NCBI GenBank assembly: GCA_020635395.1
Contig: JACJZV010000002.1
Location: 124,001 to 188,000 of the forward strand
Length of the DNA stretch: 64,000 nucleotides
Direction of reading: 5' to 3'
Source: Flavobacteriales bacterium
GTDB taxonomy: Bacteria > Bacteroidota > Bacteroidia > NS11-12g > UBA9320
Shown here: piece by piece, positions 17,311 to 26,513 of the stretch
Layout: each line of letters begins with the position of its first letter
Position numbering within the stretch: the stretch's first letter is position 1
The notes under the pieces: model-generated
What the model was told of the DNA's origin: nothing
What the model saw: the letters and a program-made list of their open reading frames with translations, nothing else
The model's database searches: none
Translations under genes and position numbers: made by a program

Positions 17311-19779
17311 ATGCAGTATAGTCTCGCCACCATTTCAAAAATTGTCAATGCAAAATTGATTGGAGATGGCAATGTTATTATAGAAAATGTATTGACCGAC
17401 AGTAGAGCCAAAACCAATCATTTAGCTTGCCTTTTTGCAGCGATAAGAGGAAATCAACACGATGGCCACCACTACATTCAACTTCAACAATCAAAAGGAT
17501 TTTCCAACTTTTTGGTAGAGGAAATACCATTGGAAATAAACCTTCTAAATTGTAACTTTCTGATAGTAGGAAATGTGTTAAACGCTCTTCAAAAACTTGC
17601 ACGCCACCACCGTCAAAATTTTACATTTCCTGTAGTGGGCATTGCCGGTAGCAATGGCAAAACAATTGTAAAGGAATGGAGCTATCAGCTACTTTACCCC
17701 CAACAAAACATTGTGCGAAGCCCCCGCAGCTACAACAGTCAAATTGGCGTACCACTTTCTGTTTTTCAAATGCAAACCACCAATCAGTTGGGCGTTTTTG
17801 AAGCCGGAATTTCTGAACCCGGAGAGATGGCTAAGTTGGAAGAAATTTTGCAACCCACCATTGGCATTTTCACCAATATTGGAGATGCCCATGCCGCTGG
17901 ATTTATTAATGAAACAGAGAAAATTTACGAAAAGCTCATCCTGTTTAAAAACTGCAAAACCCTCATTTACAGAAGGGAGGAGAATATTTTAACAGAAATT
18001 ATTGACCGATTTGTAAAAGAAAACAATATTGAATCTATAACGTGGTCAACAAACTCCAAAGCACTCATTTCGGTAAATTATTTTGAGTCGAAAAACAATC
18101 AATTGGAAGTTTTTGCAGAAGTAGGAACTCAAAAATACTCGTTCGAACTCCCTTTTTCGGATGAGGCCTCTTTTGAAAACGCCCTTCATGCTTGGGTATT
18201 GACATACGCCCTCAAAGCCGACCAAAGGCAAGTTATTCCTCAATTTCAACAATTGCATGCCGTTGAAATGCGGTTGAACCAGAAGGCCGGTAAAAACAAT
18301 TGTATTTTAATCTCTGATTATTACAACTCCGACATTAAATCAATCGAAATTGTGCTGAATTGGGCTGAAAATAGGCACTCCAACGCCCAAAAAACTGTCA
18401 TTTTATCTGATGTTGAACAAAGCAGTTTATCGAATCGAGATTTATTTACGGCCATAAATCAACTTTTGAAAAAACACAATTTTAGCAGACTAATAGGTGT
18501 AGGCAAAAACATATCAGCGTGTAGTTTTTTATTCGATCTTAAAGAGCAAACTTTTTACGCATCCACAAATGATTTAATGGAAAATTTTTCATCCTTTACA
18601 TTTGAGAATGAAGCGATTGTGCTCAAAGCTGCACGTTCTTTTAAATTTGAGAAAATTGAAAAATTACTTCAACAAAAAGTACACAACACCGTGCTGGAAG
18701 TAAACCTGAATGCACTGCAAAATAATCTGAACTATTTCAAATCCATCATCGATCCCAAAACCAAAATTATGGCTATGGTAAAGGCCTTTTCCTATGGCAG
18801 CGGAGGTGATGAAATAGCCCATTTTTTTCAATTCAATCAGGTGGATTATTTGGGTGTGGCCTACGCAGACGAAGGCATTGAGCTGCGTAAAAAAGGCATT
18901 CATATACCCATTATGGTTATGAATAGCGATGAAGATTCGTTCGACACCATGCTCGATTATAAATTAGAACCTGAAATATACAGTTTCAGAAGTTTAGATT
19001 TGTTTGAGCAAAGCCTTGATAGAAAAGGAATAGAAACGGCCAAAGTGCATATAGAAATAAACAGCGGTATGCATCGGTTGGGTTTTGACGAAAACGAAAT
19101 AACTCTGCTTTGCAAAAGACTAAAGCAAAATTCAAACATTGAAATTGCCTCAATCTTTAGCCATTTGGCAGCAGCCGAAGACAAAACGATGGATAGCTTT
19201 ACCAAAAATCAAATAGCCATATTTAATCGATGCTATTATTCACTGGCAGAGGCAATTGGTTATACGCCCGTTAAGCATATCGCCAACTCGGCAGGAGCTA
19301 TACGTCATAAATACGCACAATTTGATATGATACGGCTGGGAGTTGCATTGTACGGTTTTTCTCCAAGCACGCAGTCAGACAAAAAAATTGAACCCATAAG
19401 CACCTTAAAATCATTCATTTCGCAAATAAGAATTATTAAACCGCATGAAGGAATTGGCTATGGAAATTTGCAACCTGCACCCTATCAACGAAAAATTGCC
19501 GTTGTGGCCATTGGTTATGCCGACGGACTCAACCGATTGCTCAGCCGGGGAAACGGATATTTTATGATTAATGGCCAAGAAGCCCCCATTGTGGGCAATG
19601 TTTGCATGGACATGACCATGTGCGACGTTTCAGAAATAACCTGTGAAGAGGGTGATGAAGTGATTGTTTTTGGAAAAAAACCAACCATTACCGAGCTTGC
19701 CAACAAAATTGGCACTATTCCTTATGAGATTTTAACTTCCGTTTCGCAGCGAGTTAAGCGGGTTTATTCGGAGGAGTGA
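17311..19779 (+). CDS. Bifunctional MurF / alanine racemase fusion
   Basis: One 822-residue polypeptide joining two cell-wall enzymes. Residues 1 to about 455 are UDP-MurNAc-tripeptide:D-Ala-D-Ala ligase (MurF), with P-loop GIAGSNGKT at 110-118 and the NIGDAH block. Residues about 460-822 are a PLP-dependent alanine racemase, with the PLP lysine in MVKAFSYGSG (Lys491) and the IGYADGL and GNVCMDMTM blocks. The fusion makes D-Ala and attaches D-Ala-D-Ala in one protein. It is known in other Bacteroidota, so the length is not an assembly artefact. The missing step, Ddl, is at 42233. It converges with recJ. Confidence 0.95.
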   Translation: MQYSLATISKIVNAKLIGDGNVIIENVLTDSRAKTNHLACLFAAIRGNQHDGHHYIQLQQSKGFSNFLVEEIPLEINLLNCNFLIVGNVLNALQKLARHHRQNFTFPVVGIAGSNGKTIVKEWSYQLLYPQQNIVRSPRSYNSQIGVPLSVFQMQTTNQLGVFEAGISEPGEMAKLEEILQPTIGIFTNIGDAHAAGFINETEKIYEKLILFKNCKTLIYRREENILTEIIDRFVKENNIESITWSTNSKALISVNYFESKNNQLEVFAEVGTQKYSFELPFSDEASFENALHAWVLTYALKADQRQVIPQFQQLHAVEMRLNQKAGKNNCILISDYYNSDIKSIEIVLNWAENRHSNAQKTVILSDVEQSSLSNRDLFTAINQLLKKHNFSRLIGVGKNISACSFLFDLKEQTFYASTNDLMENFSSFTFENEAIVLKAARSFKFEKIEKLLQQKVHNTVLEVNLNALQNNLNYFKSIIDPKTKIMAMVKAFSYGSGGDEIAHFFQFNQVDYLGVAYADEGIELRKKGIHIPIMVMNSDEDSFDTMLDYKLEPEIYSFRSLDLFEQSLDRKGIETAKVHIEINSGMHRLGFDENEITLLCKRLKQNSNIEIASIFSHLAAAEDKTMDSFTKNQIAIFNRCYYSLAEAIGYTPVKHIANSAGAIRHKYAQFDMIRLGVALYGFSPSTQSDKKIEPISTLKSFISQIRIIKPHEGIGYGNLQPAPYQRKIAVVAIGYADGLNRLLSRGNGYFMINGQEAPIVGNVCMDMTMCDVSEITCEEGDEVIVFGKKPTITELANKIGTIPYEILTSVSQRVKRVYSEE

Positions 19780-19782
19780 GTC

Positions 19783-21492
19783 CTATTCCACCACCCGAAT
19801 ATCCTTAACCATCAATTGCAAATTTCGGTTTCCGTTAAAAATATTTTCCTCAATGGTGTATAGCATATCAAACGATTTCCCGTCCTTAATCAGGGGGTAA
19901 AGTTGCCCAAAACCAAAAGCAGTAGCACCAATAGCTTGGTTACAATCGGCCGATATCACATTCATTTTTAGGTGATTATGCCCCTCCCCCATTGTTCGGG
20001 CGTTGCCGGTATCTTGCACTTTTTTGGTTAAAAAAACAGGTTTCATGTTTTGCGGGCCGAAAGGTGCAAAACGGTTGATATTTTGGAAAAGAGATTCGCC
20101 GATGCTCGCTAAACTTATTTCCGATTCGTATAAAATAACCGGAGTTAAATCCTCTTCGGTTAGTGAAGATGCTTGCTTTTCAAAAGCCTCCATAAACTTT
20201 TCTAAATGTTCGGGCAATAAAGTTAAACCCGCAGCAAACTTATGTCCGCCAAATTTTTCCAAATATTCCGAGCAATTAATCAAGGCTTCATGTATGTCAA
20301 AATCAGCCACAGAGCGGGCTGAGCCAACATATTTCCCACGAGATTTTGTTAGAACAATGGTGGGTTTATAATGGGTTTCAATCAATCGGCTTGCTACAAT
20401 GCCCACCACGCCTTTGTGCCAATCGTTTCCGGCCACCACTGTAGTTTTTTTGTTTTTGTAATGTTCATCCAGAGCCAAAAAATCGAGTGCCTGATGGGTG
20501 GTTTCAGTATCTAATTTTCTGCGAAGCGTGTTATATTCATTCAGATTTTGGGCTAATTCTTCCAAATCGAGAGACATGTCGGCCAACAACAATTGTACGG
20601 CCACCGTGCCATTAGCCATTCTTCCGGCGGCATTGATGCGTGGCCCAATCATAAACACCACGTTCGTGATATCAATGCTGCGGTTTTGCATAAATTTTTG
20701 CATAATTATTTGCAAACCTCGGCTCGGATTTTCAGATAGTTTTTTTAACCCCACACTGGCTAATATTCTATTTTCGCCTGTTATTGGCACCAAGTCCGAT
20801 GCAATACTTACAGCTACTAAATCCAAGTAATCATAGGCCATTTCCATGGGGCAATCCCATTTTATGCACAATGCTTGAATTAATTTAAACCCCACACCAC
20901 AAGCCGACAACTCTTTGTATGGATATCTACAATCGGGCTGTTTAGCATCGAGCACTGCTACCGCCACCGGAGTGTCCTCCCCTGGTTCATGATGGTCGCA
21001 AATCACAAAATCTATGGAATTGTCCTTGGCTTTTTTAACCAATTCAACCGAGCGAATACCACAATCGAGTGTTATGATTAGATTTACTTTCTTTTCTATT
21101 GCCAAATCAATAGCCAACTCTGAAACGCCATAGCCTTCCGTTTCTCGGTTCGGAATATAGTATTCAATATTTGGAATAAACTGCCGCAAGAAACCAAACA
21201 TCATTGCAACGCTTGTGGTGCCATCCACATCATAGTCACCATAAACCCATACCTTTTCGTCATTGTTCAAAGCTTGGTCAATCCTTTCTACAGCCTTTTG
21301 CATATCCTTCATCAAAAAAGGGTCGTGCAAATGGGCAATATCCGGATTAAAAAACGCTCGAGCATCATCAACCGAAGCGATTCCGCGATTTAAAAGCAGC
21401 GTTGCATAAAAATGATTTACTGTTAGCTTTTCAGAAATTGAATTGATGTACTCCGGAGAGTATGAGGCTGATTTTTTCCAAATGTTTGGCAT
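19783..21492 (-). CDS. recJ: Single-stranded-DNA-specific exonuclease RecJ
   Basis: 5'-3' single-strand exonuclease of the DHH superfamily, used in recombination and mismatch repair. The 569-residue protein has the YGDYDVDGTTS motif (84-94), the DHH triad in CDHHEPGED (166-168), GPRINAAGRM and the GGHKFAAGLT motif. Length is normal. The pfkB-like kinase ends 17 bases upstream on the same strand, suggesting co-transcription. Its stop lies three bases from that of the convergent murF-alr gene. Confidence 0.96.
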   Translation of the reverse strand: MPNIWKKSASYSPEYINSISEKLTVNHFYATLLLNRGIASVDDARAFFNPDIAHLHDPFLMKDMQKAVERIDQALNNDEKVWVYGDYDVDGTTSVAMMFGFLRQFIPNIEYYIPNRETEGYGVSELAIDLAIEKKVNLIITLDCGIRSVELVKKAKDNSIDFVICDHHEPGEDTPVAVAVLDAKQPDCRYPYKELSACGVGFKLIQALCIKWDCPMEMAYDYLDLVAVSIASDLVPITGENRILASVGLKKLSENPSRGLQIIMQKFMQNRSIDITNVVFMIGPRINAAGRMANGTVAVQLLLADMSLDLEELAQNLNEYNTLRRKLDTETTHQALDFLALDEHYKNKKTTVVAGNDWHKGVVGIVASRLIETHYKPTIVLTKSRGKYVGSARSVADFDIHEALINCSEYLEKFGGHKFAAGLTLLPEHLEKFMEAFEKQASSLTEEDLTPVILYESEISLASIGESLFQNINRFAPFGPQNMKPVFLTKKVQDTGNARTMGEGHNHLKMNVISADCNQAIGATAFGFGQLYPLIKDGKSFDMLYTIEENIFNGNRNLQLMVKDIRVVE

Positions 21493-21509
21493 TCTATTTT
21501 GGGTTATTA

Positions 21510-22430
21510 TCAGATTGAAATATCTACCATAGAAAGGTTTACAAACGATTCAATACGCGATTGTATTTCCCTTTCTGTCAAACCAATCAATCTTTCTGTT
21601 CCAAATTTTTCAACGCAAAAAGAAGCCATGGCAGAACCGTGGATAACCGCTCTTTTCATGTTTTCAAATGAAATATCGTCTGTCTTTGCCAAATAGCTTA
21701 TAAAACCTCCTGCAAAAGAATCTCCAGCACCCGTTGGGTCAAATACTTCCTCTAATGGTAAAGCAGGAGCAGAAAAAACATTATCGCCATGAAACAACAA
21801 TGCCCCGTGTTCTCCTTTTTTTATTACTAAATATTTCGGCCCCATATTTCGAATAATTTTACTAGCCTTTAACAAACTGTATTCCCCACATAGTTGTCTA
21901 GCTTCCTCATCATTAATGATCAAAACATCCACTTTTTCCAGTGTCTTTTTTAAATCTTCAAGGGCAATATCCATCCAAAAATTCATGGTATCCATTGCAA
22001 TAAGTTTTGGCCTGTTTTTCAGACGCTCAATAACCGTTAATTGCACTTGTGGTGATAAATTGCCTAACATTAAATACCTGCAATCCTGATAATTGTCTGG
22101 AATAATAGGGTCAAAATCACCCAAAACATTGAGTTCGGTTACCAAAGTGTCGCGGCTATTCATATCGTTATGATACCGTCCACTCCAAAAAAATGATTTT
22201 TCGCCCATTTTTCGTTGCAAACCTTCTGTATTAACACCCATGTTTCCCAACAAATCGACATGCTCTTGTGGGAAATCCTCGCCAACTACCGCCACAAGAT
22301 TCACAGGTTTTACCCTATAGCTTGATACCATTGTGATGTATGTTGCAGCTCCCCCAATAATTTTATCTGTTTTACCAAAAGGGGTCTCAATAGCGTCAAA
22401 AGCCACACTTCCTATTACCAATAAACTCAT
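21510..22430 (-). CDS. PfkB-family carbohydrate/nucleoside kinase
   Basis: 306-residue kinase of the PfkB (ribokinase) family, which phosphorylates sugars or nucleosides with ATP. It shows the N-terminal LVIGSVAFDAIETP and IGGAATYI (the di-Gly motif of the family) and the C-terminal anion-hole/catalytic motif DPTGAGDSFAGGF with the catalytic Asp. The substrate cannot be told from sequence. ATG 22430 gives the canonical N-terminus; the frame extends to 22457 without similarity. Upstream of recJ on the same strand. Confidence 0.9.
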   Translation of the reverse strand: MSLLVIGSVAFDAIETPFGKTDKIIGGAATYITMVSSYRVKPVNLVAVVGEDFPQEHVDLLGNMGVNTEGLQRKMGEKSFFWSGRYHNDMNSRDTLVTELNVLGDFDPIIPDNYQDCRYLMLGNLSPQVQLTVIERLKNRPKLIAMDTMNFWMDIALEDLKKTLEKVDVLIINDEEARQLCGEYSLLKASKIIRNMGPKYLVIKKGEHGALLFHGDNVFSAPALPLEEVFDPTGAGDSFAGGFISYLAKTDDISFENMKRAVIHGSAMASFCVEKFGTERLIGLTEREIQSRIESFVNLSMVDISI

Positions 22431-22489
22431 TCTTTTTTTTCGGCAAAGATGCACCAAAAAAATCTCATAAATTTTTTATCAAAAAAACA

Positions 22490-22518
22490 TTTGCAAATTA
22501 CCGAAAAGATTATTTTTG
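22490..22518 (+). promoter_or_regulatory. Promoter of tRNA-Asn
   Basis: TTTG at 22490-22493 and TATTTTTG at 22511-22518 (TAnnTTTG), 17 bases apart, lie directly upstream of the tRNA gene. Confidence 0.6.
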
Positions 22519-22542
22519 CACCTCCTTAAAAAAGGATGACAC

Positions 22543-22616
22543 GCCTCATTAGCTCAGTTGGTTAGAGCGACGGACTGTTAATCCGCAGGTCCCTGGTTCG
22601 AGCCCAGGATGGGGCG
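22543..22616 (+). tRNA. tRNA-Asn (anticodon GTT)
   Basis: Full cloverleaf: acceptor GCCTCAT/ATGGGGC, D-arm GCTC-loop-GAGC, anticodon loop CTGTTAA (GTT), T-arm CCTGG-TTCGAGC-CCAGG and discriminator G. The top pair of the anticodon stem is an A-C mismatch. CCA is not encoded. Confidence 0.95.
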
Positions 22617-22641
22617 CGAAATCGCCCGATGCGTGGAGATT

Positions 22642-22669
22642 AAAAAAGCGACTTTCAGTCGCTTTTTTT
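22642..22669 (+). terminator. Rho-independent terminator after tRNA-Asn
   Basis: AAAGCGACT-TTC-AGTCGCTTT stem followed by a T-run. Confidence 0.9.
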
Positions 22670-23010
22670 GTTTATCTGATTTTGGTTTTTTCAAACCCAA
22701 TTTCTGATTCTTCCGCTTTTAAGGTGAAAATTCTTTTGTAAATACAAGGTTTCACAATGGTTCTACAGAAAATAATAAATCAAACCCTTGCACCACATAG
22801 TTTAAAATTTCTAACCTCAACTTTGACTTCTAATCCAATCAAAACTAATGCATTATGCATTTCATTCCATTATTGCACGCACAAAATTCAACTAAAATAG
22901 ACAAAAATGGAGTACCTGTTTGAGCAAACAAAGGGTACTGACATACCCAAATTAGGCTGTTAATAGTATTTCAGATAATAAATTTCAAATTATTACAGGA
23001 TTTTTATTGT
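22670..23010. other. Intergenic stretch without a gene; one nested hairpin
   Basis: AT-rich, with no coding frame that I can support. The only structure is a nested inverted repeat at 22911-22939: AGTACC/GGTACT outside and TGTTTG-AG-CAAACA inside. It could be a leader or regulatory RNA stem or an operator; nothing links it to a function. Confidence 0.5.
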
Positions 23011-23038
23011 TTTGGCACAATATTTTGTTGTACTTTTG
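23011..23038 (+). promoter_or_regulatory. Promoter of the small T9SS protein
   Basis: TTTG at 23011-23014 and TACTTTTG at 23031-23038 (TAnnTTTG), 16 bases apart, end 15 bases before the ATG at 23054. Confidence 0.6.
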
Positions 23039-23053
23039 AAAAGTATAATTGTT

Positions 23054-23380
23054 ATGAAACAAAATCTACTCATACTCTTTTTATCCATTGGATTAATGTC
23101 TTTTCAGATCAACTTTGGTTCTGAAAGCACTTCTGGTGATTTGAAATTAGGTCAAAACTACCCTAATCCGGCAATTACCTTGACGTATATTGATGCTAAA
23201 TTTATTGGCGAAGGAACGCTTACGGTTTATAATGTGGTTGGGAAAATTATTGAAGAACGCACTGTTAATTCTGGTATTATATCTATTGATGTGAGCAGTT
23301 ACAACGAAGGCGTTTATCTTTATACCCTTGAGGCGAATGGAGAGAAACTTACGAAGAGAATGACAGTTAAGAAGCCTTAG
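23054..23380 (+). CDS. Small secreted protein made almost only of a T9SS sorting domain
   Basis: 108-residue protein: a signal peptide (about 1-20) and then, almost at once, a type A T9SS C-terminal sorting domain (LGQNYPNPAITLTYI, VYNVVGKIIEE, SSYNEGVYLYTLEANGEKLTKRMTVKK). T9SS cargo normally carries this ~75-residue domain after a large functional domain, which is absent here. It may be a decoy/competitor for the secretion machinery, a small adhesive subunit, or the remnant of a larger cargo protein. It has its own promoter and terminator, which argues for real expression. Start at 23054 rather than 23012, because it begins the signal peptide. Confidence 0.85.
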   Translation: MKQNLLILFLSIGLMSFQINFGSESTSGDLKLGQNYPNPAITLTYIDAKFIGEGTLTVYNVVGKIIEERTVNSGIISIDVSSYNEGVYLYTLEANGEKLTKRMTVKKP

Positions 23381-23396
23381 ACGATTTTTTAATAAT

Positions 23397-23430
23397 AAAA
23401 AAGGCCGATTCAATGAATCGGCTTTTTTAT
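23397..23430. terminator. Bidirectional terminator
   Basis: GCCGATTCA-A-TGAATCGGC, self-complementary over 19 bases, flanked by an A-run and a T-run. It serves the T9SS mini-protein (+) and the methylmalonyl-CoA mutase (-). Confidence 0.88.
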
Positions 23431-23436
23431 TTAGTC

Positions 23437-26427
23437 TTACATGATTTTTTCCAAAATTTTGATTGCCGCAAGGCTGAGGATAGTGCCAGGACCAAAAACA
23501 AATGTGACCCCTGCATTATACAAAAACTTATAATCCTTTTCCGGAATTACGCCACCTGCAATAACAACAATATCATCTCTACCATATTTCTTTAGTTCTT
23601 CAATAACCTGTGGTATAAGCGTTTTATGGCCAGCAGCCAAACTAGAAACACCGAGTATGTGTACATCATTTTCTACAGCATGTTTTGCAACTTCTGAGGG
23701 AGTTTGAAACAAAGGACCGATATCGACATCGAAACCCAAATCTGCAAAACCGGTGGCAATTATTTTTGCCCCTCTATCGTGACCATCCTGCCCCATTTTG
23801 GCCACCAAAATTCGAGGTCGTCTGCCGTGCTCAACGGCAAATTCATCTGATTTGGCAACAGCCATAGCAAAATGTTCATCCATCTTCATTTCTTTTGAAT
23901 ACACTCCATGAACCCCGATTGTTTTAGCTACGTATCTCCCAAAAACGTCTTCCAGCACCTGACTAATTTCACCCAGGGTGGCTCTTAGTTTTGCTGCTTC
24001 TATGGCCGCCTCCAATAGGTTTCCTTCAGAGGTCAAAGCCACATTTTTCAACGATTGCAACGCCCCTTGCACTTGCTTTTCGTCTCGCTCCGATTTAAGC
24101 TTGTTCAATCGAACAATTTGACTATTTCGAACCTCGTCATTATTAATTTCTAAGATATCGAACTTCGACTTTTTGTCGGTGGTATATTTGTTTACCCCAA
24201 CAATCACACTTTCCATTGAATCAATATTGGCCTGTTTTTTGGCCGCAGATTCTTCTATTCTAAGTTTGGGCAACCCTTTCTCAATGGCGTAAGACATTCC
24301 TCCTAATTCTTCAATCTCCAAAATCAAACTCCACGCCTTATAGGCCAATTGGTCGGTTAAATATTCAACATAGTAGCTGCCTCCCCACGGGTCAATTACA
24401 TCTGTCAAATTGGATTGTTTTTGCAAATAAATTTGAGTTTCGCGTGCAATTTTTGCTGAATAGTCTGTTGGTAGGGCAATGGCCTCATCAAAAGAATTGG
24501 TGTGCAAGGATTGAGTTCCGCCCATTACAGCAGCTTTGGCTTCAATGGCTGTTCGAATTATATTGTTAAACGGATCTTGCTCGGCCAAACTCCAACCACT
24601 TGTTTGGCAATGAGTTCTTAGAGCCAGTGATTTCTCGTTTTTGGGGTTAAATTGTTTCATCATTTTAGCCCACAAAAGCCGACCTGCTCTCAGCTTGGCA
24701 ATTTCCATAAAATAATTCATGCCTATACCCCAAAAAAAACTGAGTCGGGGTGCAAAGTCATCAATATCTAAACCTGCATTGATGCCAGTTCTAACATATT
24801 CTAAACCATCGGCTAATGTATAAGCCAACTCAATGGCCGCATTGCCGCCCGCTTCTTGAATATGATACCCACTTATGCTGATTGAATTAAATTTCGGCAT
24901 TTTTTGTGAGGTATATTTAAAAATATCACTCACTATTCTCATGGAAGGTTTTGGCGGATAGATATAGGTGTTTCTAACCATAAACTCTTTCAAAATATCG
25001 TTTTGAATAGTTCCTGACAATTGGTTTATTGAAACCCCTTGCTCTTGAGCCGCCACGATGTAAAAAGCCATTATGGGAAGCACTGCACCATTCATAGTCA
25101 TTGAAACAGACATCTCGTTTAACGGTATTCCGTTAAACAAAATTTTCATATCTTCTACTGAATCAATTGCCACACCGGCCATACCCACATCGCCCACCAC
25201 ACGCGGGTGGTCGGAATCATAGCCTCGATGCGTTGCTAAATCAAATGCAACTGAAAGCCCCTTTTGGCCTGCAGCCAAATTTCTCCTGTAAAATGCGTTC
25301 GACTCTTCGGCAGTGCTAAATCCTGCATACTGCCTGATGGTCCATGGCCGAATGGTGTACATTGAGCCATAGGGTCCTCTTAAAAATGGGGGAATTCCTG
25401 CTGCAAAGCAACTATTTTCAGATCTATCCGTTTCGGAATACGCATTATACACAACGATTCCTTCGTCAGAAACATAGGACGCTCTATGTTTATTCAACTC
25501 GTCATTATCTGAATTAATTTCTGTGGATTGCAGTAACTGGTTGCATAGATAATCCACAAGATATGAACCTTTAACAGCATCTTTTACCGCACCGAGGTGG
25601 CTTTCGTTTCTCAAAATTAATGACACATTTCGAGTAAGTCTTAATGCTGACTCATCGTGGTTATGACTATTACTTACATCAAGATACAATAAATTTGCAC
25701 CACCCAAAATTGCAGCTAAGGCTGTAATTGTTTGTTGCAAAACATTTTCATGAAAATTGGAGCCACTTGCCGAACAAACCGCAGTAATTGTTGGGCATCT
25801 CCCCTCAAAAAGCGTCTCCATAGCTATCCGAATGCTTTTTATTCTTGCAATTTCATAAAAGAAATTTTGGCTGAGATTCAATTCAATATTGAGCCAATTT
25901 TCAGGATTATTCTTCCCCCTATTTAAAATTTCCTTTTTAAAATTAGCTACTCTTTCCAGCAAATATCTTATCTCACTCTCTCCAACTATGTTACTATTGG
26001 AATTGATTATAGAAAATAGGTTGACCGGTTGGATATAGTTTGCTACAATGTTTAAATTTCTTGAAGTTGGCTTTATATTACAAATGTCTCCTACACTATA
26101 AACCGCGTCTGTTGGCAAATCCGAGCCGAGTCCATACCATTGGTTTTCAACCCCATTTTTAGTGTCTGATGCCCAAAAATCGACCCCTTCAATGGATGTG
26201 AAAGAATCATTTACCGGATTTAAAACCAATTTCCAATTATTTGGAAAAGTTTGAGCATGTTGCACACAACCCACATCTTTGGCAGTATAAAATGGCTTTA
26301 TTGGCACGCCAAACCAGTCTTTGTGCAGAGTTTCAAGTCTATTACCCTTCAATTCTTTTTCTATAACAGAAAGCCAACTTTCAGCCTCTGGAAAATCAAA
26401 TTCTTCAAAATCAAGCGTCTTTTTCAT
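23437..26427 (-). CDS. Methylmalonyl-CoA mutase, small- and large-subunit-like halves fused
   Basis: 996-residue protein for the B12-dependent interconversion of succinyl-CoA and (R)-methylmalonyl-CoA. Residues 1 to about 310 resemble the non-catalytic small subunit (W-x-x-VIEKELKG, IKPFYTAKDV, FFYEIARIKSIR, a degenerate KGSYLVDYL). From about 330 on it is a catalytic large subunit: RPWTIRQYAGFSTAEESN, the WGGSYYVE block, and the cobalamin domain with DGHDRGAK near the C-terminus. The usual first ~70 residues of the large subunit appear shortened at the junction. In most bacteria these are two genes, so this is a one-chain version. ATG 26427 is chosen because the small-subunit homology starts there. 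No mutase chaperone or epimerase is adjacent. Confidence 0.9.
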   Translation of the reverse strand: MKKTLDFEEFDFPEAESWLSVIEKELKGNRLETLHKDWFGVPIKPFYTAKDVGCVQHAQTFPNNWKLVLNPVNDSFTSIEGVDFWASDTKNGVENQWYGLGSDLPTDAVYSVGDICNIKPTSRNLNIVANYIQPVNLFSIINSNSNIVGESEIRYLLERVANFKKEILNRGKNNPENWLNIELNLSQNFFYEIARIKSIRIAMETLFEGRCPTITAVCSASGSNFHENVLQQTITALAAILGGANLLYLDVSNSHNHDESALRLTRNVSLILRNESHLGAVKDAVKGSYLVDYLCNQLLQSTEINSDNDELNKHRASYVSDEGIVVYNAYSETDRSENSCFAAGIPPFLRGPYGSMYTIRPWTIRQYAGFSTAEESNAFYRRNLAAGQKGLSVAFDLATHRGYDSDHPRVVGDVGMAGVAIDSVEDMKILFNGIPLNEMSVSMTMNGAVLPIMAFYIVAAQEQGVSINQLSGTIQNDILKEFMVRNTYIYPPKPSMRIVSDIFKYTSQKMPKFNSISISGYHIQEAGGNAAIELAYTLADGLEYVRTGINAGLDIDDFAPRLSFFWGIGMNYFMEIAKLRAGRLLWAKMMKQFNPKNEKSLALRTHCQTSGWSLAEQDPFNNIIRTAIEAKAAVMGGTQSLHTNSFDEAIALPTDYSAKIARETQIYLQKQSNLTDVIDPWGGSYYVEYLTDQLAYKAWSLILEIEELGGMSYAIEKGLPKLRIEESAAKKQANIDSMESVIVGVNKYTTDKKSKFDILEINNDEVRNSQIVRLNKLKSERDEKQVQGALQSLKNVALTSEGNLLEAAIEAAKLRATLGEISQVLEDVFGRYVAKTIGVHGVYSKEMKMDEHFAMAVAKSDEFAVEHGRRPRILVAKMGQDGHDRGAKIIATGFADLGFDVDIGPLFQTPSEVAKHAVENDVHILGVSSLAAGHKTLIPQVIEELKKYGRDDIVVIAGGVIPEKDYKFLYNAGVTFVFGPGTILSLAAIKILEKIM

Positions 26428-26491
26428 TAACCGCAAAAGTATAAAACGAACTCTAATGAAATTCCAGACTTTTATCAATGGCGACAAGGAT

Positions 26492-26499
26492 TATTTTTG
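26492..26499 (+). promoter_or_regulatory. Promoter -7 box for enoyl-CoA hydratase
   Basis: TATTTTTG fits TAnnTTTG and ends 14 bases before the ATG at 26514, implying a very short leader. Confidence 0.45.
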
Positions 26500-26513
26500 C
26501 GGCAAAAAAAAGC

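Noticed and set aside
17311..19779. MurF-Alr fusion as an assembly artefact or novel fusion
   Set aside because: Both halves are complete in one frame, and the same fusion is established in other Bacteroidota, so it is neither an error nor new.
22543..22616. tRNA-Asn as the attachment site of an integrated element
   Set aside because: No integrase gene, no repeat of the tRNA 3' end within the window and housekeeping genes on both sides.
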